Assembly (NCBI GenBank): GCA_002427165.1
Contig: DIQB01000028.1
Location: 3,916 to 13,248 of the forward strand
Direction of reading: 5' to 3'
Length of the DNA: 9,333 bases
Source: Firmicutes bacterium UBA5473
GTDB lineage: Bacteria; Bacillota; DTU084
The notes below the pieces were generated by a model that saw only the letters and a list, made by a program, of their open reading frames with translations, was not told the origin of the DNA and searched no databases. Position numbers and translations under genes: made by a program. Below, one piece after another: positions 1 to 6,146 of the stretch; within the stretch, counting starts at the first letter, position 1; the number at the start of each line of letters is the position of its first letter.

Positions 1-120
1 CTTCGTGAAGGAAGAGAACCTTTTGTAAATGGAGAGGAAGGTAGAAAGCCTCTGGAGATTATCCTCGCTATCTATGAATCAGCTAGAACTGGCAAGCCCG
101 TAAAACTGGAGGGGAAATAG
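1..120 (+). CDS. Gfo/Idh/MocA-family oxidoreductase, C-terminal end (partial)
   Basis: Frame 1 is open from the first base to a TAG at 118-120, giving the last 39 residues of a protein that begins outside the window. The tail contains the block R-K-P-L-E-I-I-L-A-I-Y-E-S-A-R-T-G-K-P-V. This closely resembles the usual C-terminus of NAD(P)-dependent Gfo/Idh/MocA sugar dehydrogenases, where a 'G....LE...AIYESA.TG..V.L' helix ends the alpha/beta domain. Those enzymes oxidise or epimerise sugars, inositols or amino sugars. The Rossmann domain is not visible, so cofactor and substrate cannot be judged. The next gene starts 1 bp after this stop, and its SD lies inside this coding end, so the two are one operon and probably work on the same sugar. 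The family call rests on a short tail and is fairly but not fully secure. Confidence 0.7.
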   Translation, partial: LREGREPFVNGEEGRKPLEIILAIYESARTGKPVKLEGK

Positions 121-121
121 G

Positions 122-943
122 ATGATGACCCTTAGCGCTTTTGCCGATGAGATCTCAAAAGAGCTTACAGAGCAGCTAGATGTCCTACAGGAGCATGGGA
201 TCAAATACTTAGAGTTGAGAAGTGTCTGGGGGAAGAACGTCAAGGACCTCACAGACCTTGAAGTGGAGGCAATAGGGCAGGAGTTAGGGAAAAGAGGGAT
301 CGGTGTCTCTGCAATTGGCTCACCTTTGGGCAAAATAGGAATTGAAGACGACTTTGAAGCCCATTTAGATGAACTTCGCAGGATTCTTGTAATTGCCAAG
401 AGGCTGAAGGCGTCCTACGTACGTATTTTTTCTTTTTACCCACCTGAGGGGAAAGAGGCTGGAGACTACAGAGAAAAGGTTCACAGTAGGCTGCGTACCA
501 TGTTGGCTGTGGCAAAAATGGAGGCACCTGAAATTGTCCTTCTCCATGAAAATGAAAAAGGAATTTATGGTGACACAGCAGAGCGATGCTTAGATCTTCT
601 AGCAAATATAAAAATGGATAATTTTGGTGCGATCTTCGATCCTGCAAATTTCGTGCAAGTAGGTCAAAAGCCCTTTTCCGATTGTTATATGCTGCTAAAA
701 CAGCATATTCGTTACTTGCATATCAAAGATGCAATGCTCCAAGACGGCAGGGTTGTGCCTGCAGGCCAGGGCGATGGAGAAATACCACAAATTTTAGCAG
801 ATCTCTCTCAAAATGGTTTTAGTGGTTTTCTCTCCCTTGAGCCACATCTGGCTGTGGCTGCTAAAAGCCATGGTTTTACAGGTCCTGAGAGATTTGGTGT
901 AGCAGTAGCTGCATTGAAAAAAATACTTGACAAGATAGGGTAA
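122..943 (+). CDS. Sugar phosphate isomerase/epimerase-like TIM-barrel protein
   Basis: A complete 273-residue protein of the xylose isomerase-like TIM-barrel superfamily (AP_endonuc_2 fold), the usual length for such isomerases/epimerases. Likely metal-site positions follow the family pattern: E31 (Y-L-E-L-R), E143 (L-H-E-N-E), D173 (F-D-P-A-N-F), H200 (L-H-I-K-D-A) and E240 (L-S-L-E-P-H). The G-Q-G-D-G-E block near 216-220 is also typical. There is no signal peptide, so it should act in the cytoplasm, converting keto- and aldo-forms or epimers of a sugar or sugar acid. SD GGAGGGG at 108-114 lies 7 nt before the first of two tandem ATGs (122 and 125). It follows the oxidoreductase by 1 bp and precedes the CE15-like hydrolase, which suggests catabolism of a plant-derived sugar or uronate. 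The family call is secure; the substrate is unknown. Confidence 0.88.
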   Translation: MMTLSAFADEISKELTEQLDVLQEHGIKYLELRSVWGKNVKDLTDLEVEAIGQELGKRGIGVSAIGSPLGKIGIEDDFEAHLDELRRILVIAKRLKASYVRIFSFYPPEGKEAGDYREKVHSRLRTMLAVAKMEAPEIVLLHENEKGIYGDTAERCLDLLANIKMDNFGAIFDPANFVQVGQKPFSDCYMLLKQHIRYLHIKDAMLQDGRVVPAGQGDGEIPQILADLSQNGFSGFLSLEPHLAVAAKSHGFTGPERFGVAVAALKKILDKIG

Positions 944-948
944 AAACA

Positions 949-1004
949 GAGGTGAGGAACTGTCTTCAAACGTACAGTTCCTCATCTCCCAGGGCCGGTT
1001 TTTT
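949..1004 (+). terminator. Strong intercistronic hairpin with displaced T-run (attenuator or mRNA-stability element)
   Basis: Five bases after the isomerase stop there is an inverted repeat. The left arm GAGGTGAGGAACTGT (949-963) pairs with ACAGTTCCTCATCTC (974-988): 15 pairs with a single G-T wobble and a 10-nt loop. A run of six T follows at 999-1004, but 10 nt after the stem instead of directly behind it, so this is not a textbook intrinsic terminator. It could attenuate or pause transcription ahead of the CE15-like gene, protect the 3' end of the upstream mRNA, or, as DNA, bind a dimeric regulator. The hairpin is certain as sequence; its role is inferred. Confidence 0.55.
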
Positions 1005-1025
1005 GATTTGAGAGGAGAAGATGAG

Positions 1026-2087
1026 ATGATCCGCGAACTGCAAAAGCGAGGCCTCCCACCAATACTCACAGCAAGCACAACAGCTGAAAATTGGCCACAC
1101 AGACGCAAGGAAATTATCGAATTATTTGCAAGGGAAGAGTATGGCATCTCCCCGGAGCCGCCAACTTATGTTCGCGCTGAAACAACGTTTTTGGAAGAGC
1201 GAGCTTGGGCAGGAAAAGCAGAACACAGGGAGGTAGCTTTACAGTTTCCAACCCCAAAAGGTATTTTCTCATTTCCAGTTGATCTGATCTTGCCACTTAA
1301 AGAAGACAAGCTACCACTTATAATTTATATTTCTTTCACAAAATACCCAATCGGCAAATATGGCCCCATAGAGGAGATTATCGATCACGGTTATGGCTTG
1401 GCAACTTTTTGCTACAACGACGTGACAGAGGATAGGGATGATAATTTTAGCTCAGGCCTGGCTGCTATGTATCCTAGATGCGATGAGGGCACACAATGGG
1501 GAAAAATTTCCATGTGGGCCTGGGCAGCGAGCAGAGTAATGGATTATGTGCAAAAGCTGGACTGTATTGATAAAAATCGGATCTTCAGCGTAGGGCATTC
1601 GCGTTTGGGGAAAACATCACTGTGGGCTGGTGTCCAGGATCAGCGTTTTGCATCCGCAGTCTCCAATGATTCCGGATGCAGTGGGGCAGCCATTTCTCGT
1701 GGTAAACAGGGGGAGAAAATAAAAGATATTGTAACTCGATTTCCACACTGGTTCTGTAAAAACTATCAGCAATATCAAGATAAAGAGGAAGAGCTGCCCT
1801 TCGATCAACATCAACTACTCTCTGCTATGGCACCGCGCCCGCTATATGTGGCCAGTGCAGCTGAAGATCTTTGGGCAGACCCCCAAAGTGAATTTTTGTC
1901 GTGTCTTGCAGCAAGCGAAGCTTACTATTTACATGGAAAAAAAGGACTTGTGCATAAAAATCGTTTTCCAAAGCCAGGCGAGTTTCTCCATGAGGGGGAG
2001 ATTGGCTATCATCTGCGCGGGGGCACACATTTTTTGAGTCGTTATGACTGGCAGCTGTTTATGCGTTTTATGGATAAGCACTTATGA
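1026..2087 (+). CDS. CE15 (glucuronoyl-esterase-like) alpha/beta hydrolase, apparently cytoplasmic
   Basis: A 353-residue alpha/beta hydrolase. The start is taken at ATG 1026, 8 nt after AGGAG (1013-1017); a TTG at 1008 in the same frame would overlap that SD. The nucleophile motif G-H-S-R-L-G-K (190-196, Ser192) is the CE15 form of the nucleophile elbow. It is followed by N-D-S-G-C-S-G-A-A (Asp215 at the canonical acid position), an E-D-L-W-A-D-P loop (279-286, a possible alternative acid) and R-G-G-T-H near the C-terminus (His335). Known CE15 enzymes cleave esters between lignin alcohols and 4-O-methylglucuronate on xylan, and are normally exported. This one starts with a charged, non-hydrophobic segment and has no signal peptide, so it may act inside the cell on imported uronate esters. 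Such proteins are often labelled acetylxylan esterase. The neighbouring isomerase and oxidoreductase fit sugar catabolism. Fold and family are likely; the substrate is not known. Confidence 0.8.
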   Translation: MIRELQKRGLPPILTASTTAENWPHRRKEIIELFAREEYGISPEPPTYVRAETTFLEERAWAGKAEHREVALQFPTPKGIFSFPVDLILPLKEDKLPLIIYISFTKYPIGKYGPIEEIIDHGYGLATFCYNDVTEDRDDNFSSGLAAMYPRCDEGTQWGKISMWAWAASRVMDYVQKLDCIDKNRIFSVGHSRLGKTSLWAGVQDQRFASAVSNDSGCSGAAISRGKQGEKIKDIVTRFPHWFCKNYQQYQDKEEELPFDQHQLLSAMAPRPLYVASAAEDLWADPQSEFLSCLAASEAYYLHGKKGLVHKNRFPKPGEFLHEGEIGYHLRGGTHFLSRYDWQLFMRFMDKHL

Positions 2088-2192
2088 TTTATATTCGGTC
2101 CATTCCTCCTCTTGAAAAGAGCCACGTGAAAAGTATGATCGCGGAATCCGTGACAAAAGAAGTTGCAAATACTATAATGACCTTTGCGGTCA

Positions 2193-2228
2193 GGCCCAGA
2201 TTCCTTACGAGGACTGGGCTATTTTTAT
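2193..2228 (+). terminator. Rho-independent terminator closing the sugar operon
   Basis: The outer stem is GGCCCAG (2193-2199) with CTGGGCT (2214-2220), 7 pairs including one G-T. A 2-nt bulge (AT, 2200-2201) follows, then the inner stem TCCT/AGGA (2202-2205 with 2210-2213) closing on a TACG tetraloop. The stem runs straight into ATTTTTAT (2221-2228). This is a good intrinsic terminator for the operon that ends at 2087. The rest of 2088-2356 shows no convincing gene. A second pairing, TCAGGCC (2190-2196) with GGCCTGA (2229-2235), would exclude the terminator stem. Confidence 0.7.
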
Positions 2229-2292
2229 GGCCTGAAGTTTTACGGCGCACCCATATGAGTCTTTCTACGGCTACAGCAGAGCTGCCGGGTTA

Positions 2293-2321
2293 TTGACATA
2301 TGCTAATTTTGACGTTAAGGT
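2293..2321 (+). promoter_or_regulatory. Possible sigma-A promoter for the CGGC-domain gene
   Basis: A perfect TTGACA (2293-2298) is followed at 17 nt by TAAGGT (2316-2321), a weak -10 that keeps the conserved first, second and last bases of TATAAT. It sits just downstream of the terminator at 2193-2228 and 35 nt before the next ATG, where an independent promoter would be expected. The -35 is convincing; the -10 is poor, so the call is tentative. Confidence 0.35.
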
Positions 2322-2356
2322 AGAAATTGGAAATGTATTTTCGGGAGGGATCATTT

Positions 2357-2689
2357 ATGAAGGTTGGATTAATCAGGTGCCTACAGACTGAGGATATGTG
2401 CCCTGGAACCGTAGATTTGAAGATAATCCGGGAAAAGAAAGGGGCATTTGCAAATGTTAGTGAAGAAATTGAATTAATTGGCTTTAACACTTGCGGTGGC
2501 TGCCCCGGAAAAAAAGCTGTGGCAAGAGCTGCTGAAATGGTGAAAAGAGGTGCGGACACAATTGTATTATGCTCCTGTATCACCCGGGGCACACCCATAG
2601 GTTTTCCCTGTCCCCATGCAGAGGCGATGAAAGAGGCCATGGCAAAAAAACTTGGAGCTGAAATTAAAATACTCGATTATACCCATTGA
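2357..2689 (+). CDS. CGGC domain-containing small cysteine-rich protein
   Basis: A 110-residue cytoplasmic protein starting at ATG 2357, 7 nt after GGGAGGG (2343-2349); an in-frame start further upstream would swallow this SD. It begins M-K-V-G-L-I-R-C and carries the eponymous C-G-G-C at 46-49 (N-T-C-G-G-C-P-G-K), then L-C-S-C (71-74) and F-P-C-P-H (83-87), for seven cysteines in all: 8, 15, 46, 49, 72, 74 and 85. This matches the CGGC-domain family (PF08821), small proteins thought to bind metal through conserved cysteines and found mostly in anaerobic bacteria and archaea. No reaction is established for the family. The gene stands alone between a terminator and a convergent SpoIID-like gene, so context gives no function. 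Family assignment is good; a redox, metal-handling or sensing role is only an inference. Confidence 0.85.
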   Translation: MKVGLIRCLQTEDMCPGTVDLKIIREKKGAFANVSEEIELIGFNTCGGCPGKKAVARAAEMVKRGADTIVLCSCITRGTPIGFPCPHAEAMKEAMAKKLGAEIKILDYTH

Positions 2690-2739
2690 CTATTGCGGAC
2701 AATAAAAAGTCGCAAGGGGACGGGGTTTTCAGCTTATGC
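2690..2739. other. Convergent intergenic gap with GGGGACGGGG motif
   Basis: These 50 bases separate the convergent CGGC and SpoIID-like genes. They hold a weak imperfect hairpin, TTGCG(G)AC / GTCGCAA, around an A-rich loop, and a G-rich string CAAGGGGACGGGGTTTT (2713-2729). No strong terminator is visible on either strand. Similar 'AAGGGGACGG' strings recur as dispersed elements in several Firmicutes, so this could be the remnant of a small repeat; one copy proves nothing. Confidence 0.3.
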
Positions 2740-3987
2740 TCATTTTAGCTTCCCGCACTCATCAGCCAAAGACAAGATCTGGGTACCTGGCAGGAAATGA
2801 CCTAAGATCTCAGCTGCAGAAGCGCCCTGCCTTGCCATCCCCTCCATGCCCCACTGGCATACACCAACCCTATGGCCCCAGCCGCCACCACGCAATAAAT
2901 ACTCCACTGTACAGTCCTCCTCATTGAGCTGCTTTTGGAGAGCAAAAAAACTACTTCGCAAAGACTGGCCATTTTTTCCCAGTTTTCTGCGGATATTCAG
3001 CTCGCCTGAAATTTTAAAATCACCCTTGGTAGTTGTGATTGTAACCTCCAAAACAGCACCACCTGTTGCGCGACGAGTAACTGCGAGATCTACAAACTCT
3101 GCATCTGGACAGAGGCCAGTTGTAATAGCCGCAAGATCTTCAGCTGTAAGCCGAACTTCCCAGCGACCCACAGACGACCGACTACAATAGGTAGCTTGAG
3201 GCGTGGCAAAATAGGCTACAGCTGCCTCTTCATCCGATAGATCCTGAGCTAGCTGTGCACTGCAGCTTGTTGGAATCAGGTATGGTACAGCCGTGCCCCA
3301 AACCTGCCCACTATCCTCTGTTTGCCCTCCACAGGTACTAAAATAGTACACATAAGGTACAACCTTACCCTCATAGCCCACTACAAGATCCGCTGTTTCA
3401 TCAACAGCCCTATTTGTGGTGGGTTTTTCATGATCAAAGCCCATGTATACCTGGGAATTTGTACTATCTACAAGATCATAATCCCGATTAGGAGAGAGAT
3501 GATTGAAACTATATGTACGAGCCAAGATCGCCTGGGCCCGCAGGGCCTCATAGGGCCAGGATGCAGGAACCTCACCTGGCACCACCCCATAAAGATACTC
3601 CTCTTGGGGCAGGCTATTGATAACAAGAAGCCCCTTGTTTTGCGCTAGAGGACTGATGGTAATCTTTCCTCGGTAGCGCCTAGTCAGACCATTTGCTTTC
3701 ACTGTCAGAAGGGGGAGAGCTGCATTTTCAACGGAAAACTCAATAGGCCCTGGAAGTTCCACGGGATTGGGACCACCCTCCAGCAGCATTCCAAGGGTTG
3801 TGGCTTTAACTTCCCAACCATCCGCCAGGACCAACCCCTCAGGCGTGCTTGCCACCACAGGGCTGTCGCTGGAAATACTCACAGTATTGATGAGCCCTTT
3901 GCCATCGAAAAGGCGCACTCGCACAGTGTGGGCAGCTGCGATATTGGCAATGAGTAGTAATAGTATTGTGAACGTAAATTTACGCAT
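2740..3987 (-). CDS. Secreted SpoIID/LytB domain protein (probable peptidoglycan lytic transglycosylase)
   Basis: A 415-residue exported protein on the minus strand. Two starts compete. ATG at 3987 lies 9 nt after AGAGG (4001-3997 on the minus strand), whereas ATG at 3996 abuts that SD, so 3987 is preferred. A short basic start (M-R-K) and a hydrophobic core to about residue 16 end in A-A-A before H-T-V-R-V, a clear signal peptide. The SpoIID domain follows at about 105-245, with V-V-P-G-E-V (Glu139 at the position of the catalytic glutamate), L-R-A-Q-A-I-L-A-R-T-Y-S and F-S-T-C-G-G-Q-T-E. The family C-terminal G-G-G-W-G-H-R-V-G-V-C-Q-W-G is at 367-380. SpoIID cleaves glycan strands during engulfment; LytB relatives enhance amidases. 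Classic SpoIID lies in other gene neighbourhoods, so this is probably a paralogue. Seven cysteines in the mature part suggest disulphides or metal binding. Confidence 0.87.
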   Translation of the reverse strand: MRKFTFTILLLLIANIAAAHTVRVRLFDGKGLINTVSISSDSPVVASTPEGLVLADGWEVKATTLGMLLEGGPNPVELPGPIEFSVENAALPLLTVKANGLTRRYRGKITISPLAQNKGLLVINSLPQEEYLYGVVPGEVPASWPYEALRAQAILARTYSFNHLSPNRDYDLVDSTNSQVYMGFDHEKPTTNRAVDETADLVVGYEGKVVPYVYYFSTCGGQTEDSGQVWGTAVPYLIPTSCSAQLAQDLSDEEAAVAYFATPQATYCSRSSVGRWEVRLTAEDLAAITTGLCPDAEFVDLAVTRRATGGAVLEVTITTTKGDFKISGELNIRRKLGKNGQSLRSSFFALQKQLNEEDCTVEYLLRGGGWGHRVGVCQWGMEGMARQGASAAEILGHFLPGTQILSLADECGKLK

Positions 3988-3996
3988 TTTATCCAT

Positions 3997-4001
3997 CCTC
4001 T
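3997..4001 (-). promoter_or_regulatory. SD that decides the SpoIID-like start
   Basis: AGAGG on the minus strand touches the upstream ATG (3996-3994) with no spacer but sits 9 nt before the ATG at 3987-3985. The second spacing is workable and gives a normal signal peptide, so the shorter protein is favoured. Confidence 0.5.
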
Positions 4002-4074
4002 ATCTATTCGTCTCTTTGATAGAATTCGCCTTTGGAGTGTTTTTTCCTGCTCTCATAGGATTGCCTTACCTGGT

Positions 4075-4080
4075 TATAAT
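4075..4080 (+). promoter_or_regulatory. Candidate -10 box of the glucan operon promoter
   Basis: A perfect TATAAT lies in the divergent gap (3988-4103) between the SpoIID-like gene and the debranching enzyme, 24 nt before the proposed TTG start. A TG dinucleotide lies 2 nt upstream, one base off the extended -10 pattern. No good -35 is seen at 16-18 nt spacing, so an activator or an alternative sigma factor may be involved. The predicted leader would be very short but contains the SD at 4092-4098. No equally clear promoter was found for the minus-strand gene. Confidence 0.4.
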
Positions 4081-4091
4081 AATACTTGTTG

Positions 4092-4098
4092 AGGAGGG
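4092..4098 (+). promoter_or_regulatory. SD AGGAGGG that sets a TTG start for the debranching enzyme
   Basis: AGGAGGG lies 5 nt before TTG at 4104 and 11 nt before GTG at 4110. In-frame TTGs at 4086 and 4089 lie upstream of the SD and cannot use it. TTG 4104 therefore has the best spacing. Confidence 0.6.
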
Positions 4099-4103
4099 AG
4101 CGA

Positions 4104-6146
4104 TTGACAGTGCAAGTTGGCAAATTGGAGCTAGCAAATTGGCATGAAGGAATAAAACGCGAGTGGCTGCTGACAAATGGTCTGGGTGGCTATGCGTCGG
4201 GGACAGCTGTGGGGATGAATACCAGGCGCTACCATGGCCTCTTGATGGCGGCCTTAGAACCTCCTGGGGAGCGGACTTTGCTTGTGGCCAAAACCGAAGA
4301 CCTTTTAGGTGGCGTCCCGCTGGACTGTAACCTCTACTCGGGAGAGGTAATCCACCCTGAGGGCCAGCGCCAGCTTGAAAGCTTCAGTCGCGGGAAACGT
4401 CCCACCTTCCGCTATCGGGCAGGGGGCCTGTGGCTTGAGAAAAGTATTTTTATGGTCCAGGGAGCAAATCTTACTATAGTCCAATATCAGCTCCTGGAGC
4501 CTAGCGGGGAAGCGAGGCTCACAGTAAGACCCTTGATTACACACAGACATTTCCATCATCTAATGCAGCAGAATCACTGGCCCTTTGCCCAAAGCTCTTT
4601 GCTTGAAGGCAAGGGGGTCGAGATCGAGGCCTACAGCGGAGCTGCACCCATCTATCTGCTCTCAGATCGAGCCTCCTATAGTCAGGACAGCAAGTGGTAT
4701 CAAAACTTCCTCTATACTATAGAGCGAGAGCGGGGCTTGGACTCGAGGGAAGATCTTTTTTCTCCTGGCTATTTTCATCTTGACTTGAAACCAGGTGAGA
4801 GGGTTGCTTTTGCCTTTGCTACCCCCAAGCCAAGATCTGAGATTGTAGATAACTTGGCGCAAGATTTTCACCCTGGCCATGCACAGGAGTTGTGGAGGCA
4901 AGAGCTGGCAAGGCGTGACGCCCTCATCGAGCAAGCCCAAACAATCATGCCCCTTGAAGGAAGAGGCAAGATTGAAGTTTGGGCTCGGGATTTGGTTCTG
5001 GCAGCAGATAGCTTTATCGTCAGCCGAGGGGAGGGACGGCGGACAATAATTGCAGGCTACCCTTGGTTTGGAGACTGGGGCCGGGACACCATGATTGCTC
5101 TGGAGGGGCTCACTCTCATCACAGGCAGATTCGCTGAGGCCTGGGAGATCCTCACCTCATTTGCCCACTACTGCGAGGGGGGCCTGCTTCCCAACTGCTT
5201 TCCAGATGTGTGTGCAGATCCAGCTTACAACAGCGTGGATGCACCACTGTGGTTTATCCACGCAGTCTACAGATACTGGCAGTACACAAGAGCAGATGAG
5301 GTGCGGGAGCTTTACCCAACTGTGCGCTCCATTGTGGAGCATTACATCCACGGCACAACTTTTGGCATTGGCATGGACCAAGATTGCCTGATCAAAATGG
5401 ACAATGGCCAGCTCACCTGGATGGATGCCAAAGTGGGGGAGTGGGTTGTGACGCCAAGAGCTGGCAAGCCCATTGAGATCCAGGCCCTGTGGTATAATGC
5501 CCTTTTGATCTGTAGCAAGTTAGCAGAGCTAGCAGGGGAGGATAGTCAGGGGGAGCGGGAGCTAGCAGCAAAAGTTCAAAAAAGCGCAGAAAAATATTGG
5601 GATCGAAGCCGGGGGTTTTTAGCAGATCTACTGGGCACGCCTCAACTGCGGCCCAATCAGCTCCTGGCCTTCAGCCTCCCCCATCCCCTCTTCGATCCCG
5701 GCTCTCCTCGGGGCCGAGAAATGGCCCAAAGCGTATTGTTCAGGATCATGGAGGAACTCTACATCGGGCCTGGCCTCCGCTCTTTGGGACCAGGAGAGCC
5801 CCTCTACAGGGGCCACTATGGGGGAGATCAGTATCAGCGCGATGCTGCCTATCATCAGGGCACAGCCTGGAGCTGGCCCTTGGGACCATTTTTGGACCTG
5901 GTGGCCAAGCTAGAGCCAGATTTAGATCTGGCCCGGGAAAAGCTGTGGCTCCTTTTGGAGCCAAGCCTGGATCACTTCTACAGGGAAGGTGCTTTGGGGC
6001 AGATAGCGGAAATTTTCACAGGAGACTGGCCTCATCTGCCCCGTGGTTGCTTTGCCCAAGCTTGGGGCGTTGCTGAGATTTTGCGGATCGTGGGCACATA
6101 TTTGCTTTCAGAAAGGGGTTGGCAGCATGCACGTGATGATGCTTAG
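4104..6146 (+). CDS. Glycogen debranching enzyme, bacterial/archaeal type (amylo-alpha-1,6-glucosidase, GH133-like)
   Basis: A 680-residue protein from a TTG start, close to the usual length for this family. The N-terminal domain opens with R-E-W-L-L-T-N-G-L-G-G-Y-A-S-G-T and N-T-R-R-Y-H-G-L-L (about 20-47), diagnostic of the bacterial/archaeal GDE N-terminal domain. The (alpha/alpha)6-barrel (about 280-665) contains W-F-G-D-W-G-R-D-T-M-I-A-L (near 321-333), N-S-V-D-A-P-L-W-F (376-384), T-W-M-D-A-K (438-443), T-P-R-A-G-K-P-I-E-I (450-459) and A-W-S-W-P-L-G-P-F (588-596). These acid-rich motifs line the catalytic pocket in the family. The enzyme should hydrolyse alpha-1,6 branch points of glycogen or limit dextrin in the cytoplasm. 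It is the first gene of an operon: its last 20 bp overlap the glycosyltransferase start. No damage to the motifs was seen. Confidence in the family is high. Confidence 0.92.
   Translation: MTVQVGKLELANWHEGIKREWLLTNGLGGYASGTAVGMNTRRYHGLLMAALEPPGERTLLVAKTEDLLGGVPLDCNLYSGEVIHPEGQRQLESFSRGKRPTFRYRAGGLWLEKSIFMVQGANLTIVQYQLLEPSGEARLTVRPLITHRHFHHLMQQNHWPFAQSSLLEGKGVEIEAYSGAAPIYLLSDRASYSQDSKWYQNFLYTIERERGLDSREDLFSPGYFHLDLKPGERVAFAFATPKPRSEIVDNLAQDFHPGHAQELWRQELARRDALIEQAQTIMPLEGRGKIEVWARDLVLAADSFIVSRGEGRRTIIAGYPWFGDWGRDTMIALEGLTLITGRFAEAWEILTSFAHYCEGGLLPNCFPDVCADPAYNSVDAPLWFIHAVYRYWQYTRADEVRELYPTVRSIVEHYIHGTTFGIGMDQDCLIKMDNGQLTWMDAKVGEWVVTPRAGKPIEIQALWYNALLICSKLAELAGEDSQGERELAAKVQKSAEKYWDRSRGFLADLLGTPQLRPNQLLAFSLPHPLFDPGSPRGREMAQSVLFRIMEELYIGPGLRSLGPGEPLYRGHYGGDQYQRDAAYHQGTAWSWPLGPFLDLVAKLEPDLDLAREKLWLLLEPSLDHFYREGALGQIAEIFTGDWPHLPRGCFAQAWGVAEILRIVGTYLLSERGWQHARDDA

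Noticed and set aside
1008..1025. TTG start extending the CE15-like protein by six residues.
   Set aside because: It overlaps the AGGAG that serves ATG 1026 and has no SD of its own.
2084..2296. A 70-codon frame starting on an ATGA overlap with the CE15-like stop.
   Set aside because: It has no SD, matches no family I know, and its middle is the intrinsic terminator at 2193-2228. The overlap is probably chance.
2116..2391. Another frame after the CE15-like gene reads in a protein-like way (K-Y-Y-N-D-L-C-G-Q-A-Q-I-P-Y-E-D-W) across an in-frame TGA at 2233, hinting at a pseudogene or selenoprotein.
   Set aside because: The protein-like reading continues into the wrong frame of the intact CGGC gene, which shows that such looks arise by chance here. 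No start, no SECIS-like hairpin just after the TGA, and the terminator lies inside.
3322..3648. A 108-codon + strand frame opposite the SpoIID-like gene.
   Set aside because: It overlaps the conserved SpoIID domain in antisense, with no SD and no recognisable motif.
5597..6076. A 159-codon + strand frame inside the debranching gene.
   Set aside because: It is rich in S, P, R and G as expected of a shifted reading of a GC-rich gene. It has no SD or family motif and lies wholly within a conserved enzyme domain.
6043..6126. An upstream extension of the GT4 frame by 28 residues.
   Set aside because: The family begins at M-H-V-M-M-L-S-W-E-Y-P-P. ATG 6127 has a good SD, and the extension lies fully within the debranching enzyme coding sequence.
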